Below are positions 8,745 through 18,286 of a stretch of 64,000 bases of DNA, in pieces. The number at the start of each line of letters is the position of its first letter. Within the stretch, counting starts at the first letter, position 1. The notes beneath the pieces are model-generated. The model worked only from the letters and a program-made list of their open reading frames with translations. It searched no databases and had not been told where the DNA came from. Position numbers and translations under genes: made by a program. The DNA comes from Paenibacillus sp. Soil787 (GTDB lineage Bacteria; Bacillota; Bacilli; Paenibacillales; NBRC-103111): assembly GCF_001429545.1 (NCBI RefSeq), contig NZ_LMSP01000001.1, forward strand, positions 891,754-955,753. The letters are read 5' to 3'.

Positions 8745-8909
8745 TTATGTCCTTTGTTGTGTATCAAAGTTTGATGCTGGGTTACCGTATCCATCGAGCT
8801 TTTCGTCACCAATTATATCGACAAACTCTTTCGCTCCTTCTGGTACAGACAAAATATCCGATGCCTCAACAGTCGTTTCTAGATTTTCTTCAAACATTTC
8901 TATATCCAT
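8745..8909 (-). CDS. Small acidic protein of unknown function (54 aa)
   Basis: Start at 8909 is set by AAGGAGG 6 nt upstream. The product is acidic and soluble (MDIEMFEENLETTVEASDIL start, GYGNPASNFDTQQRT end). I do not recognise a family. The length and an acidic N-half with a Gly/Asn/Ser-rich tail recall peptide precursors, but no modifying enzyme is adjacent. A strong terminator and good ribosome binding site support it as a real gene. Confidence 0.6.
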   Translation of the reverse strand: MDIEMFEENLETTVEASDILSVPEGAKEFVDIIGDEKLDGYGNPASNFDTQQRT

Positions 8910-8979
8910 TTTATGCCTCCTTCGAAGAATAATATTGATATTATGTACCAACATTTCACAGAACATACAATGAATAATT

Positions 8980-9183
8980 TCAAGGCTCAGGAAAGCCATG
9001 TGAGGCCATTGAAATCATCCTCCACGAATCTTCACCAGTCACTCTATCAAACTTGCTATGCGCGGCATCCTCATGTTTGTCACAAGCGTGCTGTTCATAG
9101 TCAACATTTCCGATTCGAAATGTGGCTGGTTGATCGCAGTAAGAGCATATTGCCGTTTTCACTATTCCTATTCCCATGCCCAT
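8980..9183 (-). CDS. Small Cys/His protein, possible zinc ribbon (67 aa)
   Basis: Contains CSYC then HACDKHEDAAH, a CX2C plus HXCX2H pattern that could bind one zinc ion. Start is uncertain: ATG 9183, GTG 9189 or ATG 9177, with only a weak site (GGTGGG). It lies just upstream of the 54-residue gene on the same strand, so the two may share a transcript. Function unknown. Confidence 0.5.
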   Translation of the reverse strand: MGMGIGIVKTAICSYCDQPATFRIGNVDYEQHACDKHEDAAHSKFDRVTGEDSWRMISMASHGFPEP

Positions 9184-9350
9184 TAACACCCACCATTCAA
9201 TACATCATATAATGACCATGGTGCCATCTTCTTTACATTTTTATACATAGAACACACATCCCAAGCCGACCGTTATCGAAGGTGAATAACAAATGCCAGC
9301 AAATCATAACCCCGAGCAAAGCCGGTATAGCCAACTATTCGCCTTTCGAC

Positions 9351-9416
9351 TATAATAAGTGCTAATGTGACGAAGAACGTCCCTATTCATCTTGGATGAA
9401 TTAGGGGCGTTTTTTT
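9351..9416 (+). promoter_or_regulatory. Promoter -10 and terminator-like leader hairpin of the nuclease gene
   Basis: TATAAT at 9351-9356, then a hairpin at 9377-9410 (ACGTCCCTA..TTCAT / ATGAA..TTAGGGGCGT) and a T-run, all 25 nt before the gene's ribosome binding region. The same arrangement precedes the second nuclease copy at 50701-50758 with a different upper stem. It would act as an attenuator inside the leader (inference). Confidence 0.7.
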
Positions 9417-9441
9417 ATTTATACGAAGAGGAGCTGAACAT

Positions 9442-10122
9442 ATGAGTCGTTTACATTTTCATGAGAAGCACCAAGTCTTTATCGACTCCCATATCTCCCG
9501 CAGATCTGGAGAACGCAGAGGCAGACTTGAACGCGGGCACCAACATGCGGAGGCCCTTTTTTTGGAACAAGTCTGGTTTCCGCTAATTGGGGATTTTGAG
9601 CATTTACACCCTGAATACGAAGTTATAGATTGGAGAGGACGTTCATACTTCGGGGATTTCGCCTACTTACCCGGTGACGTGAAATTCATTTGGGAAATCA
9701 AAGGCTTCGGCCCCCATGTGCTGGACATGGATCGCAAACGATATTGCGAAGAGTTAAACCGAGAAATATTCCTCCACGCCCTTGGCTTTCGAGTTGTCTC
9801 GTTCGCTTACGACGATGTTGCTCACCGCCCTGAGCTATGTATCACCTTACTCCGCATGCTTTTGAGCCGCTATCAGTCTGCCCCCTCGCCTACGAACCGA
9901 GCCATCCTAGCTGAAAAAGAGGTCATCCGACTGCTCCACCAGCTAGCTAGACCCATACGCCCCGTAGATGTTAAAGAACACTTCGCAATAAACCATCGAA
10001 CAGCCGTACGACTTCTTCAATCGTTAAGTACCAAAGGATGGCTAAATCCAATATGCCGTACCGCAGGAGGCAGAGTCGTCCAATACGAGCTCGCTCGCGG
10101 GGTCATGGATTTTGTAGACTAG
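9442..10122 (+). CDS. PD-(D/E)XK nuclease-like protein with C-terminal winged helix
   Basis: Protein of 226 residues. The middle matches a DUF559/Vsr-like restriction-endonuclease core: FGDFAYLPGDVKFIWEIKGF supplies an Asp and an ExK triad, followed by LNREIFLHALGFRVVSFAYDDV. The last ~80 residues look like a winged helix (LARPIRPVDVKEHFAINHRTAVRLLQSLSTKGW). I infer a DNA-cleaving or DNA-binding protein, not a known restriction enzyme; no methylase is near. GAGGAG precedes the ATG. A frameshifted paralogue lies at 50786 and a fragment at 8539, so the family multiplies within the genome. Confidence 0.7.
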   Translation: MSRLHFHEKHQVFIDSHISRRSGERRGRLERGHQHAEALFLEQVWFPLIGDFEHLHPEYEVIDWRGRSYFGDFAYLPGDVKFIWEIKGFGPHVLDMDRKRYCEELNREIFLHALGFRVVSFAYDDVAHRPELCITLLRMLLSRYQSAPSPTNRAILAEKEVIRLLHQLARPIRPVDVKEHFAINHRTAVRLLQSLSTKGWLNPICRTAGGRVVQYELARGVMDFVD

Positions 10123-10309
10123 CTGGCTCTGGGCATTTGATTGATTGCTCGATGAACACTCGTTTGCGGAAGAGCTGCTTTACACTAAAGTTGCACTCGG
10201 AAAAACTACAGGATACCTCGCCAAATATTAGCTCGTGTGCAGAATTATTAGATTACTTGGAAGTAGCTTGCTCTTTACTTGTAGTCGGGAATGAGTGCCA
10301 CGGGTACGG

Positions 10310-10460
10310 AAAAAGATGAAAAATGGAGATAGGGATGAGGATTGGGTATGTAGGCTGGTTATGGCGATGAGGACGGGGATGCGGATGGGGATGAGGTGGG
10401 ATACGACGATGGGGATGGACATATAAATGTTGATGTAGAAAGGGGATAAGGATGGGGCAC
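10310..10460. repeat. Degenerate GGGGAT(G) microsatellite
   Basis: Repeated GGATGAGG, GGGGATGCGG and GGGATGAGG units of about 6 bp with many substitutions. The preceding 10123-10309 shows nothing I recognise. Confidence 0.6.
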
Positions 10461-10503
10461 GTAATAGGGAATCCCGACTCGGGCGACAGTAATAATATCT
10501 TTT

Positions 10504-10684
10504 GATGCAAAAAGTGCAGCAAATTTCATCCTACAGACTTTTTTCATGAGAAGACATGCAAAAAGTGCAGCTAATTCAGCCAATAATAGCAAATCTCAGC
10601 TATAGCGATGATATTTGATGTACTAAATGCATCTTTTCTTCTCAAATCGGTGAAAAACTCATAATTTGCTGCACTTTCTGCATC
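10504..10684. repeat. 22-bp inverted repeat with an internal third copy
   Basis: GATGCAAAAAGTGCAGCAAA at 10504 (22 bp with the following TT) recurs inverted at 10663-10684 with one mismatch. A direct copy lies at 10555-10576. Parts of the spacer (TTTTTCA..GAGAAG) also recur inverted. The structure looks like a small palindromic intergenic element of about 180 bp. Confidence 0.75.
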
Positions 10685-10738
10685 TGTTGCTGCGGACACG
10701 TCGGGTTTCTAACAAGACGGTATGTGGCAAAATTACGG

Positions 10739-10812
10739 GGTTGCGGTTGCGGTTGCGGTTGCGGTTGCGGTTGCGGTTGCGGTTGCGGTTGCGGTTACGG
10801 TTGCGGTTGGGG
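10739..10812. repeat. TTGCGG hexanucleotide microsatellite
   Basis: Nine perfect TTGCGG units followed by TTACGG, TTGCGG and TTGGGG. The open frame across it gives an (AV)n peptide with no ribosome binding site, so I treat it as non-coding. Confidence 0.9.
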
Positions 10813-11111
10813 AACTTGAATTCTTAGCTACTGGCGGGTGTTCTACTTTAGTCGGGCTACATGGCCTTGGTCGGGGCTTGAGGCTTTTGGCTACTGGACT
10901 TTACATTCAAACTACTGGCGGTTTGCTAGTAGAGTCAGCTATGGGCTGGATTTTAGACTGCTTTGGCATAAGGTACTAGAGTGCAATGGATTACTGCAAG
11001 AGGTGGCAATTGGACTATGGACTCAAGACCACTCTTCCGTCCCCCTAACCCAGAAGAAAAAAAGAACCTCAACAACTCCAAGCGAAGTCGTTAAAGGCCT
11101 TTTTTCCAAAA

Positions 11112-11203
11112 CGTCGTTACTTACTTCTTCTCTTACGTCATCTCTTACTTCGTCACTCACTTCATCTCTTACTCGTTACTTACTCCATCTCTTACCTAGT
11201 TAC
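11112..11203. repeat. Degenerate CTTACTTCGT repeats
   Basis: Pyrimidine-rich stretch built of CTTACTTC, CTCTTACG and CACTTCGT variants of about 10-11 bp, running up to the stop of the large secreted protein. No hairpin terminator was seen for that gene. Confidence 0.55.
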
Positions 11204-14200
11204 TCACTTCGTAACTTTCACCGTAATCTTGTCACTCGAAGTGGCACCACCCGCATTGACCAACTCGCTGCGGTACTCATACACACCAATGGCTCTGCCG
11301 GCAATCGTTGACACTGCGCTTTGAGCATTCGGAGAAGCTGCGGTTAAGCTCTTGGTTTCGATTAATATACCATTTTCGTATAGGCGATACTCGGTAGCGT
11401 TGGTGCCCCACCACATGTTCATCGTCACCTTATAGTTGCCATCTCCATCCCAATTATCTTGGGATAGTACTGGTTTACCTGGCAATGCGTCTGTAATATT
11501 GACTACAAGTGGGCTGCTAGCCGTTGTTCCGAAGGAATTAATAAGTTCACTCGTATACGTATAAGTGCCGTTCGCTTTACCTTTCACATCTACTTTAGTC
11601 ACTTGTGCTGCTGGAGACGCGTCTGTTAATGTTTGCGTACTGATCAGTACACCATTTTCGTACAGCTTGAACACGGAGCCGTTATTCCCCCACCACATGT
11701 TCATTGTGACGGTGTAGTTACCATCTTTTAATCCAGTTGCACGACCACTGTTATCTGATAAAACTGGCTTACCAGGCGCTCCAACCGATAACGGCTTCAC
11801 AACTGTGATAGTCACAGCGTTGGTTTGTACTGTTTTTCCGTTCAGCGTGACGGTAGCAGTAATTTGCGTTGTACCTTCTGCCAAAGCACTAACTTTACCT
11901 GTCGCATCTACAGTAGCTGCGGCTCCATTGCTTGTATTGTAAGCAACTACAGCACTACTAAGATCAGCAGGCGCTCCATTGCTTAATGTACCTGTAACGT
12001 GAGTAGCCGTCGTTTCATACGGCTTCAACGACACCACATCAGCAGTAAGCGTAGCTTGACTGAATGTAACACTCGCACTCACGTTGAAAGTTTGTGTCGA
12101 TTGCACCAAATTGCCCGCTGCATCCACTACACTGTATTGTACAGCATGTGCACCTAATGCTAGACTTCCTGCAGCAATGGTTTGACCGCTGTTAATCACA
12201 GCGCCATCCAAAGTCAACGTCTGCGCAGCCACACCGGAGTGTGCATCTGTACTGTTCAAATCAAATCTCAGCGTATCCGCATCTGTCACATCCGCCACAG
12301 GGTGACCGGACTCCGTCAAAACAGCAACGGGTGCTGTTTTATCTAATTTCACCTGCAAAGATTTCGCCGCTTCCACATTCCCTGCTGCATCTGTTGAGAA
12401 ATATCCGATCGTACTCGTTCCCTCGTTTTGAATGACAATGGGTGCCACGTAAGCAGTTGATGTCCCACCATTGATACTATATTCGGTCCCCACCGCACTC
12501 GCAGATTCATCCACAGCTGTCAGGGTAACCGTCACATCTTCTTTATACCAGCCCTCGCTATTGGGAGTAGCAGATAATGCCGCTGTCGTCACAGGTGCCA
12601 CGGTGTCAGCCACTTTGGTGAAATCGCTCAATCCTCTTGGTTTCAACTGGAATACACCTTTGAAAATGGCTGCGACACCTTGGATATTCACGGTTTGACC
12701 TGCCTGATACGGGAACGCACTTTGTGTTAATCCAGTCCGTGCATCGACTCGAACATGATTGCTTACCGCTCCGCTAACCGCATCAAATTCAAAAGATCCA
12801 GTCGGTGAAGCGCTGATGATATTGCTAATCGTCACATTGCTAAGCTCAACCAATTGACCTTGATTCTCGTAAGTTACAGCTGTTACAGCTACTGGTATAG
12901 GCACAGCAGCGACCCCTGTTTTGGCAATTTCCACTGGATTCGTTAACTCGAACTCCGTGTTAAATAGCGCTGTCGAAGCCGTCACCTTCATGGTGTCTCC
13001 AAGATGGAATCCACTCAAGCTCTGGAACACGTACAGACCGCCAGAAGCATCCTGCAAGTAAAAAGATTGCCCGCCAAATGATCCTGGCTCCGTAGTTACA
13101 ACACCCTCCACAGTCACCAATGTTCCTGAAGCTTTCCCCCGTGCTTCAGCGACGGTGATCTTCGCCGGAATTGGATCCTGCTCTTCCGGTAACGGTTCAG
13201 CCGGAACGTTGCCAAGCGTAACGGCTTCGGTCTTCAGGTTCGTTCCGTTTTGACGCAGCCTCAAGTTGGCCGCAGCCGTCGTTCCCGGCTTAATTCGAAC
13301 CTGCAAATCTTTGGAAGCATGTCCGTTAATATCTGAGGTCACGCTGAACGTAGAGCTGTACCCGTATACAGCAGGCCATGTGCCGTCTGCATTTTGAATC
13401 ATGGCAATTTGAGTGCCCCCGCTGACCAAATAAATCCCCATACTGAACCCCGCTACAGTCGTAGACGCAGGAAGGTTATCCACAACTACCCTCACTGGGA
13501 AGTCCACTGCATTGGGCAGTGTTGCTTGATGCACAAAGCTGTATGCTGCACTAGCAGTTGCCGCAGGTCCGCCATATGACCCCGCTTTAAAAGTGCTGCG
13601 GTCATACCATTTGTAGCCTGCGTCTGGCGCAGCCCAAGGCTCTGGCTGTGGTTCCGTTGACGCAGCCGGATCTTCAAAAGGCAGCAGCGCTGTCGGTTGA
13701 TCCAACTGCAAACCGCTAACCTGAGATAAGCTTGTATAGCTTTCTTTCTTCGAGAGCCAGTTCACCATATTTACAAGCAGCACACCATCATTCTGCTCTT
13801 TAAAGCCGTCATAGGTCGTCTTCTTCGCACCCGTATCCTCACGGACATATTTCGGTGTCGCATCTTCGACCGGTGAGGAATCGCCGATAAATCCAGCCTT
13901 GCCTGCACCCGATTTAGCAACAGCCACATAAGGACCTTCGGCAATTCCGCCTCCGTTATATACACCTTGATCGACTGCATTCGCCCAAGCATCGCTTGTT
14001 TGCGGCAGGTAGACAATCCCCTTGGCCTTTGTCGGATCAAGAATGGCTAATGTTGAACCTGCATGCATAGCTACTGTCGAGACACCGCTGGTAATCCCGA
14101 AAGCTTGCTCTGGCGCTACAATTTGATTCGCCGTAATATCTCCCAAAGCGTTATAGCGGAAACGCAAACCGAACTGTGTAGCCAACCAATCCGAACTAGC

Positions 14201-14776
14201 TACATCCTGCATCGCCGACGAAGCGGTCTCCTCAGCGTTCATTCCACTGGCTGGGTTCGTCCATGCGCCTCTACGGTAGCCATTAAATACTTCCGAACCG
14301 TCCCAACGGTTCTTGTTGCGGTCTGCATTATAGTGATCTCCGATAAAGAAGATACTGCCACCGCCTTGCACATATTGCTCAAGAGCAGCCTGCTCGCTCG
14401 TCTTATAAGGAACATTCGACTCTGCAACGACGAATACATCGTATCCACTCAAATCACTCAAGGTAATGGGTGTCGTTTTGCGCAGCTCTTTCACATAATA
14501 ACCATTATTCGCTAAAGCATTAGCGAAATCAGAGAAGGCGCCATCAATTACCCAATCGGCCGCTCCAGCGGTTTGTTCATGCGTATTGTCGAAAAGCACT
14601 TTCTTGCCTGCATTTTCATTCACAACTTTGGCTTCAATGAATGGAGCCGGATCAGTCGGTCCTTCCGCCATAACTGCTTGCCAACTGCTTGTGGCCAATA
14701 CTTGAAACGGTAACGCGATTGTTAAGGCAAGTGTTGTTTTAAAAAGTTTAGTTTTCCATCCTGCTAGCCTACTCAT
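11204..14776 (-). CDS. Large secreted multidomain protein (OB-fold, Ig-like and ChiA-N-like domains)
   Basis: Protein of 1190 residues with a signal peptide ([18 protein letters not shown]). Domains in order: a GATase/DUF4350-like segment (~55-350; [40 protein letters not shown]); a beta-rich region; an OB-fold domain (~540-650; [20 protein letters not shown]) like those fused to extracellular nucleases; Ig-like blocks (~730-860; [11 protein letters not shown]); a BIG2 domain (~910-1000); and two tandem ChiA-N-like domains ending the protein, each with TMNMWWG. Probably acts on or binds extracellular polymer, but no catalytic residues could be assigned. AAGGAGGAA precedes the ATG. Confidence 0.8.
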   Translation of the reverse strand: MSRLAGWKTKLFKTTLALTIALPFQVLATSSWQAVMAEGPTDPAPFIEAKVVNENAGKKVLFDNTHEQTAGAADWVIDGAFSDFANALANNGYYVKELRKTTPITLSDLSGYDVFVVAESNVPYKTSEQAALEQYVQGGGSIFFIGDHYNADRNKNRWDGSEVFNGYRRGAWTNPASGMNAEETASSAMQDVASSDWLATQFGLRFRYNALGDITANQIVAPEQAFGITSGVSTVAMHAGSTLAILDPTKAKGIVYLPQTSDAWANAVDQGVYNGGGIAEGPYVAVAKSGAGKAGFIGDSSPVEDATPKYVREDTGAKKTTYDGFKEQNDGVLLVNMVNWLSKKESYTSLSQVSGLQLDQPTALLPFEDPAASTEPQPEPWAAPDAGYKWYDRSTFKAGSYGGPAATASAAYSFVHQATLPNAVDFPVRVVVDNLPASTTVAGFSMGIYLVSGGTQIAMIQNADGTWPAVYGYSSTFSVTSDINGHASKDLQVRIKPGTTAAANLRLRQNGTNLKTEAVTLGNVPAEPLPEEQDPIPAKITVAEARGKASGTLVTVEGVVTTEPGSFGGQSFYLQDASGGLYVFQSLSGFHLGDTMKVTASTALFNTEFELTNPVEIAKTGVAAVPIPVAVTAVTYENQGQLVELSNVTISNIISASPTGSFEFDAVSGAVSNHVRVDARTGLTQSAFPYQAGQTVNIQGVAAIFKGVFQLKPRGLSDFTKVADTVAPVTTAALSATPNSEGWYKEDVTVTLTAVDESASAVGTEYSINGGTSTAYVAPIVIQNEGTSTIGYFSTDAAGNVEAAKSLQVKLDKTAPVAVLTESGHPVADVTDADTLRFDLNSTDAHSGVAAQTLTLDGAVINSGQTIAAGSLALGAHAVQYSVVDAAGNLVQSTQTFNVSASVTFSQATLTADVVSLKPYETTATHVTGTLSNGAPADLSSAVVAYNTSNGAAATVDATGKVSALAEGTTQITATVTLNGKTVQTNAVTITVVKPLSVGAPGKPVLSDNSGRATGLKDGNYTVTMNMWWGNNGSVFKLYENGVLISTQTLTDASPAAQVTKVDVKGKANGTYTYTSELINSFGTTASSPLVVNITDALPGKPVLSQDNWDGDGNYKVTMNMWWGTNATEYRLYENGILIETKSLTAASPNAQSAVSTIAGRAIGVYEYRSELVNAGGATSSDKITVKVTK

Positions 14777-15059
14777 TACAATTCCTCCTTAGCGTTTGCT
14801 GAGTAAAAAAACTTCTTCATAATCAGAGGCTTTATGGACAGACAAGCCCAAATGTGCCCCTAAATTTTACCATGATTTAAAAAGGGAAGGTGATATTTTT
14901 TTGTAAAGATAAGGAAGTTTGTGCAGGTGTACAAACGCCATAGATTATTTCCCGAATTTTTGCAATGAAAAAACCGAATCCTTTACTACAAAGGAATCCG
15001 GTTTTCGTAATCACGGGTAGAATAAAGTTCAACTTACGTTTCCGTTGAATAATTAATGA

Positions 15060-15373
15060 GTTTTGAAGTATTGATAAACTACGCTTATTCCTTCCTCGAT
15101 CTCTTCTTTTTTCATAAGGCATTACCAAATTTAATTCATAGACACTTTCCCAAAATTTTAAGGCTGGAGTGTTGGTTTGTGCCTGGCTAATTCGAAAAGC
15201 CCATTATCCGAATTTAAATTTATGCCTTCAATGAATTCGGATAAGTCGTGTAAAAACAACGTCATTAAATTTCTCAATATTTCTTTTCGATCCGAATCTA
15301 CTTTATCCGAGAGGTTTACCTCGCTTACTGAAGAATACTTTTGTTGAGATGAACATGCACTCAGAAAAAACAA
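15060..15373 (-). pseudogene. Remnant of a GNAT acetyltransferase gene
   Basis: One frame reads VDSDRKEILRNLMTLFLHDLSEF..NSDNGLFE, the usual N-terminus of a GNAT subfamily. After a frame change comes NTPALKFWESVYELNLV, like the GNAT C-terminus, and another shift gives MKKEEIEEGISVVYQYFKTH and stop. The middle, including the acetyl-CoA loop, is missing. So this is an internally deleted, frameshifted relic. The apparent lipoprotein-like start MFFLSACSS is probably fortuitous. Confidence 0.5.
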
Positions 15374-15422
15374 GCACGTTCAGCATTCACAAAAGCTCCA
15401 TCATTTTACAGAATCTCACTAC

Positions 15423-15535
15423 TCGTTACTTTAATAAACAAAAGAGGAGCTGCCGAAGCAAGCCCCTCAACTATAGTTCAACGTTTAGCTTAATGAAAGC
15501 TACCGAGCGTTTTATCGGCGGCCTTATCGTTTTCT
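15423..15535. repeat. Dispersed terminator-like repeat, two units
   Basis: TTACTTTAATAAAC, then a GGAGCTGCCG hairpin, then CAACTATAGTT..CGTTTAGCTTAATGAA, followed by a second hairpin unit ending CTTATCGTTTT. Related copies lie at 24205, 25305, 29334, 32068, 32262, 35265 and 47450. Confidence 0.65.
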
Positions 15536-15738
15536 TATTCAACTCTCTTACTAAGTTTGCTGAAGTAATGTGGAAATGAAGACCAACTATCATAATCAAA
15601 ATGTCAACTTTACCCATCTACCCATGTGCCTAGTGGATTTGGAAAAATATAGAATTCGAGTCCTATATACATTATTTGTTAATATCTGTATATTCATTGT
15701 GTGAGTTATAAAAATTTGTTAGTGAAGGAGACTTTTGT

Positions 15739-16176
15739 ATGAAAAAGAAATTTAAAGTGGCATTACTTGGATTGGCAGTTGCAGGTACTTTAACTGTAAC
15801 AACAATCTTTGTATCTGATCAAACTAGTGCCTCAATTACTCCCGAAAAGGAAATTGAGCAAACATTTGATGCTTACATATCCGCCATTAAATCTGGGAAC
15901 GCGGATGATATGGTCAAGTACACAAAAGACTTACGTTTTGAGGATGTGAATATCCAAAATGAAAATTACAAAAAATTACCTAAAGATGACGTAATTAGCA
16001 CAAAAGTATTATCAGTAAAAAAAGAGGATGATACTCATTATCTTTTATCTGTAGATACCAAAACAAAAAGCGCTGGAAAAGTGCAAAGATTATTCCCTGT
16101 CATAAAAGAAGGTAACCAATGGAAAATAGTAGTTGGTCAGGATACTCCATATGACCCTAACAATTTTAAAGAGTAA
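15739..16176 (+). CDS. Secreted NTF2-like small protein
   Basis: Protein of 145 residues with a signal peptide (KKKFKVALLGLAVAGTLTVT ending near SASI). The mature part (EIEQTFDAYISAIKSGNADDM, later FPVIKEGNQWKIVVGQ) has the pattern of DUF4878/NTF2-like extracellular domains. Ligand unknown. GAAGGAGA precedes the ATG. The next gene starts 27 bp later with similar AT-rich composition, so the two may be one transcript. Confidence 0.7.
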   Translation: MKKKFKVALLGLAVAGTLTVTTIFVSDQTSASITPEKEIEQTFDAYISAIKSGNADDMVKYTKDLRFEDVNIQNENYKKLPKDDVISTKVLSVKKEDDTHYLLSVDTKTKSAGKVQRLFPVIKEGNQWKIVVGQDTPYDPNNFKE

Positions 16177-16203
16177 TTTATCAAAATGGAGACTCACTAA
16201 TTT

Positions 16204-16608
16204 ATGAAAAAAATTCGCACATTAATTTTATCGTTAGTATTATTCGGTTCTTTTGGACAAGCTGCTTTTGCAAGTAGCGTGGACTATTATGAATTTACCA
16301 TTCAATATTATGGTAATCAGTTATATGGAGATCTTTTTACAAATCAAAATTCCAGTCCTTCCATAAGTGGTTGGCAAGTCGGTGCTTGTGGTAGTAATAC
16401 TAGTATGGAATATGCTTTAGTCAAAAATGGAACCTTTGGCGATACAACTTACGGTTCCATCCAAACTGTTAATGGAAATTACACCCAGCCTGGAACTTGG
16501 TATACAAAAAGCTGGAGTAATGTAGCTACAAATCAACAAATGCAAATAAGATTACGCAATAATGCATCCTCGTGTTCTACTCAAGGCGCGGGCAATGTCT
16601 ATAATTAG
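16204..16608 (+). CDS. Secreted protein of unknown function (134 aa)
   Basis: Signal peptide MKKIRTLILSLVLFGSFGQA cleaved near FAS. The mature part is rich in Tyr, Asn, Ser and Thr with two Cys (GACGSNTS and SSCSTQG), suggesting a small disulfide-bonded beta protein. I do not recognise it. A TGGAGA motif precedes the ATG and a terminator follows. AT-rich like its neighbour, perhaps acquired together. Confidence 0.6.
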   Translation: MKKIRTLILSLVLFGSFGQAAFASSVDYYEFTIQYYGNQLYGDLFTNQNSSPSISGWQVGACGSNTSMEYALVKNGTFGDTTYGSIQTVNGNYTQPGTWYTKSWSNVATNQQMQIRLRNNASSCSTQGAGNVYN

Positions 16609-16612
16609 TAAA

Positions 16613-16650
16613 AATGATGAGGTTTGGGTTGCTCCCGAATCTTTTTTTTA
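16613..16650 (+). terminator. Terminator after the small secreted genes
   Basis: AGGTTTGGG / CCCGAATCT stem using G-U pairs, loop near TTGC, followed by a seven-T run. Confidence 0.7.
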
Positions 16651-16688
16651 TTTACAATTGGAATAATTTATTTTTTCGTGGGTTTGTA

Positions 16689-17534
16689 CTATACTTTATC
16701 AACAGAAGGGCCTTTTATTTCCATTAAGTAGAACATGAACCGATAGACATCACGGACGGGAGTTAAGTCAGGGAAAGGCAGTACTGAGCGGTACCCAGTC
16801 ATAAAGTTATCTGCACCGAATTGATCTAGGGAACATTCCAAAGCCGAGAGTTCGAATTCTCTCGGTCCTATTACATAGGCTTCAGTATCAACTATTGCTC
16901 TCACTCGCTTCTCGTCTGCAAGAAACTGTCGTGGATCCATATCCAACATTATATATGAGGCACTTTTGGGGACGGGCAATTTAGAGGCTAGTGAACAGTA
17001 ATACTCTGTCATTTTGGTAACAGTATCATTGGACAAGTAATATCGTGAGGACAGGTTACATATCGTGTTTGTAAGTTTTCGAGGGAAATCCCTTAAGGTA
17101 TATCGAAAAATACCGTTCGGGGCACCGCATTCATAAAATTCACGTGCATGAATTTCACCAATGGTTCTACCAAATTCTTTCATCATCTCTGCCGGCTTAT
17201 TTAAGAAATCGAGCGGTGAGCCCTTCATTTTCTCTACAATTACAAATCGTCTTCCGTCAATTAATCCCTTTGAAAGAACATTAGGCACACAAATTTTAGT
17301 TGTTGTTTGCTGTAAGAAATGGTTGATCCTTTCAATATCATATGTGCGGCTCAATTCAATTCCGAATAAGTTCCTACAAACCCACAAAAATGGAGCATCC
17401 ACACTTTCATCCACTCCCGATGATCTTACAATGTATTCACCGGAAATTGTATTTACAAGCCATACATCGCTTGCATGTCCACCTAATGAAGACTGTGCAA
17501 GGATCTGTTCTAGGAAAAGTGTCTGTAAGTTCAT
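16689..17534 (-). CDS. Divergent kinase-fold (APH-like) protein
   Basis: About 281 residues from ATG 17534 (GTG 17546 also open). Order of segments resembles aminoglycoside-phosphotransferase-fold kinases: a nucleotide-loop-like GGHASDVWLVNTISGEYIV, RFVIVEKMKGSPLDFL as hinge, and EFGRTIGEIHA. Where such kinases have HGD..N and the metal Asp it reads YIMLDMDPRQFL and AIVDTEAYVIGP. The catalytic Asp-Asn pair is therefore not standard, and it may be inactive or have altered chemistry. Not the family of the clear APH protein at 24335. Confidence 0.55.
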   Translation of the reverse strand: MNLQTLFLEQILAQSSLGGHASDVWLVNTISGEYIVRSSGVDESVDAPFLWVCRNLFGIELSRTYDIERINHFLQQTTTKICVPNVLSKGLIDGRRFVIVEKMKGSPLDFLNKPAEMMKEFGRTIGEIHAREFYECGAPNGIFRYTLRDFPRKLTNTICNLSSRYYLSNDTVTKMTEYYCSLASKLPVPKSASYIMLDMDPRQFLADEKRVRAIVDTEAYVIGPREFELSALECSLDQFGADNFMTGYRSVLPFPDLTPVRDVYRFMFYLMEIKGPSVDKV

Positions 17535-17685
17535 GCCATCACCCACTTTATAGTTCGAGTCAATAGCTTTTTATTATTCAAGAAAGGCACTAATAATCCT
17601 CTTTTTTCCAGACCCTATTGTCGATACAATCTACCCGTTTGAAAAGCAACCGATACGTCTGCTGTACTTTTCATTTAGCTTAACC

Positions 17686-18117
17686 TCATTTACCCTTGAC
17701 GACATTATTATCAATTAAAAATTCATCAAAAAAGGTCTTTAGTCGGTCATTAATATCATTAGTCATATGAAAATAAACTTCATTGATTTGGATATCTTGA
17801 TTCGGTCCAAACGACATGCCTATTATTTTTTTGTTTTCTTTATCGTACAGTTGAAGACCTCCGCCACCAGTCCATGGATTCGGCTTTATCTTACGATATG
17901 TGGTTGCTTTCAATGACTGGATTAAATGATTAATTTCTGTCTTTTTCTCTGTCTCATAGAATAAGCCGTTTCCCCCGTGACGATATTCTATCTTAACGAC
18001 ATCTCCTAATGGTGCAATTTCATCATAACTAAGCGAAGCTGGTAATTGAAACTTATACAGAACTACCATTCCAACCACAAGAACTAAAATAACACATGCT
18101 AAAATAGGTTTCCGCAT
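17686..18117 (-). CDS. Membrane-anchored protein of unknown function (143 aa)
   Basis: One N-terminal transmembrane segment (KPILACVILVLVVGMVVLYK), then an extracellular ~115-residue domain (VVKIEYRHGGNGLFYETEKK, WTGGGGLQLYDKENKKIIGM). I do not recognise a family; the pattern resembles small YfmK/DUF-type exported proteins of Bacillales. GGGGGG lies upstream of the ATG. Confidence 0.6.
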   Translation of the reverse strand: MRKPILACVILVLVVGMVVLYKFQLPASLSYDEIAPLGDVVKIEYRHGGNGLFYETEKKTEINHLIQSLKATTYRKIKPNPWTGGGGLQLYDKENKKIIGMSFGPNQDIQINEVYFHMTNDINDRLKTFFDEFLIDNNVVKGK

Positions 18118-18286
18118 ACGCCCCCCTTTGCTTTTCAGACGAAAAAAATGGAGATTTGTTGCGTTAAACTGCCCGTCCCTCGCAATCTATCAGTTTCACT
18201 ATCTTTCTTCGTTTAGTTAAGTAACAGACTAGGATGAAACCTTTGGGGATATTTCTCGTCTATTGTAGCAAGAACAGAATGAAGGA

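Noticed and set aside
10722..10979. Frame across the TTGCGG microsatellite encoding an (AV)n stretch
   Set aside because: No ribosome binding site; composition is a by-product of the repeat.
14877..15128. 83-codon minus frame as an independent gene
   Set aside because: Best explained as shifted pieces of the acetyltransferase remnant.
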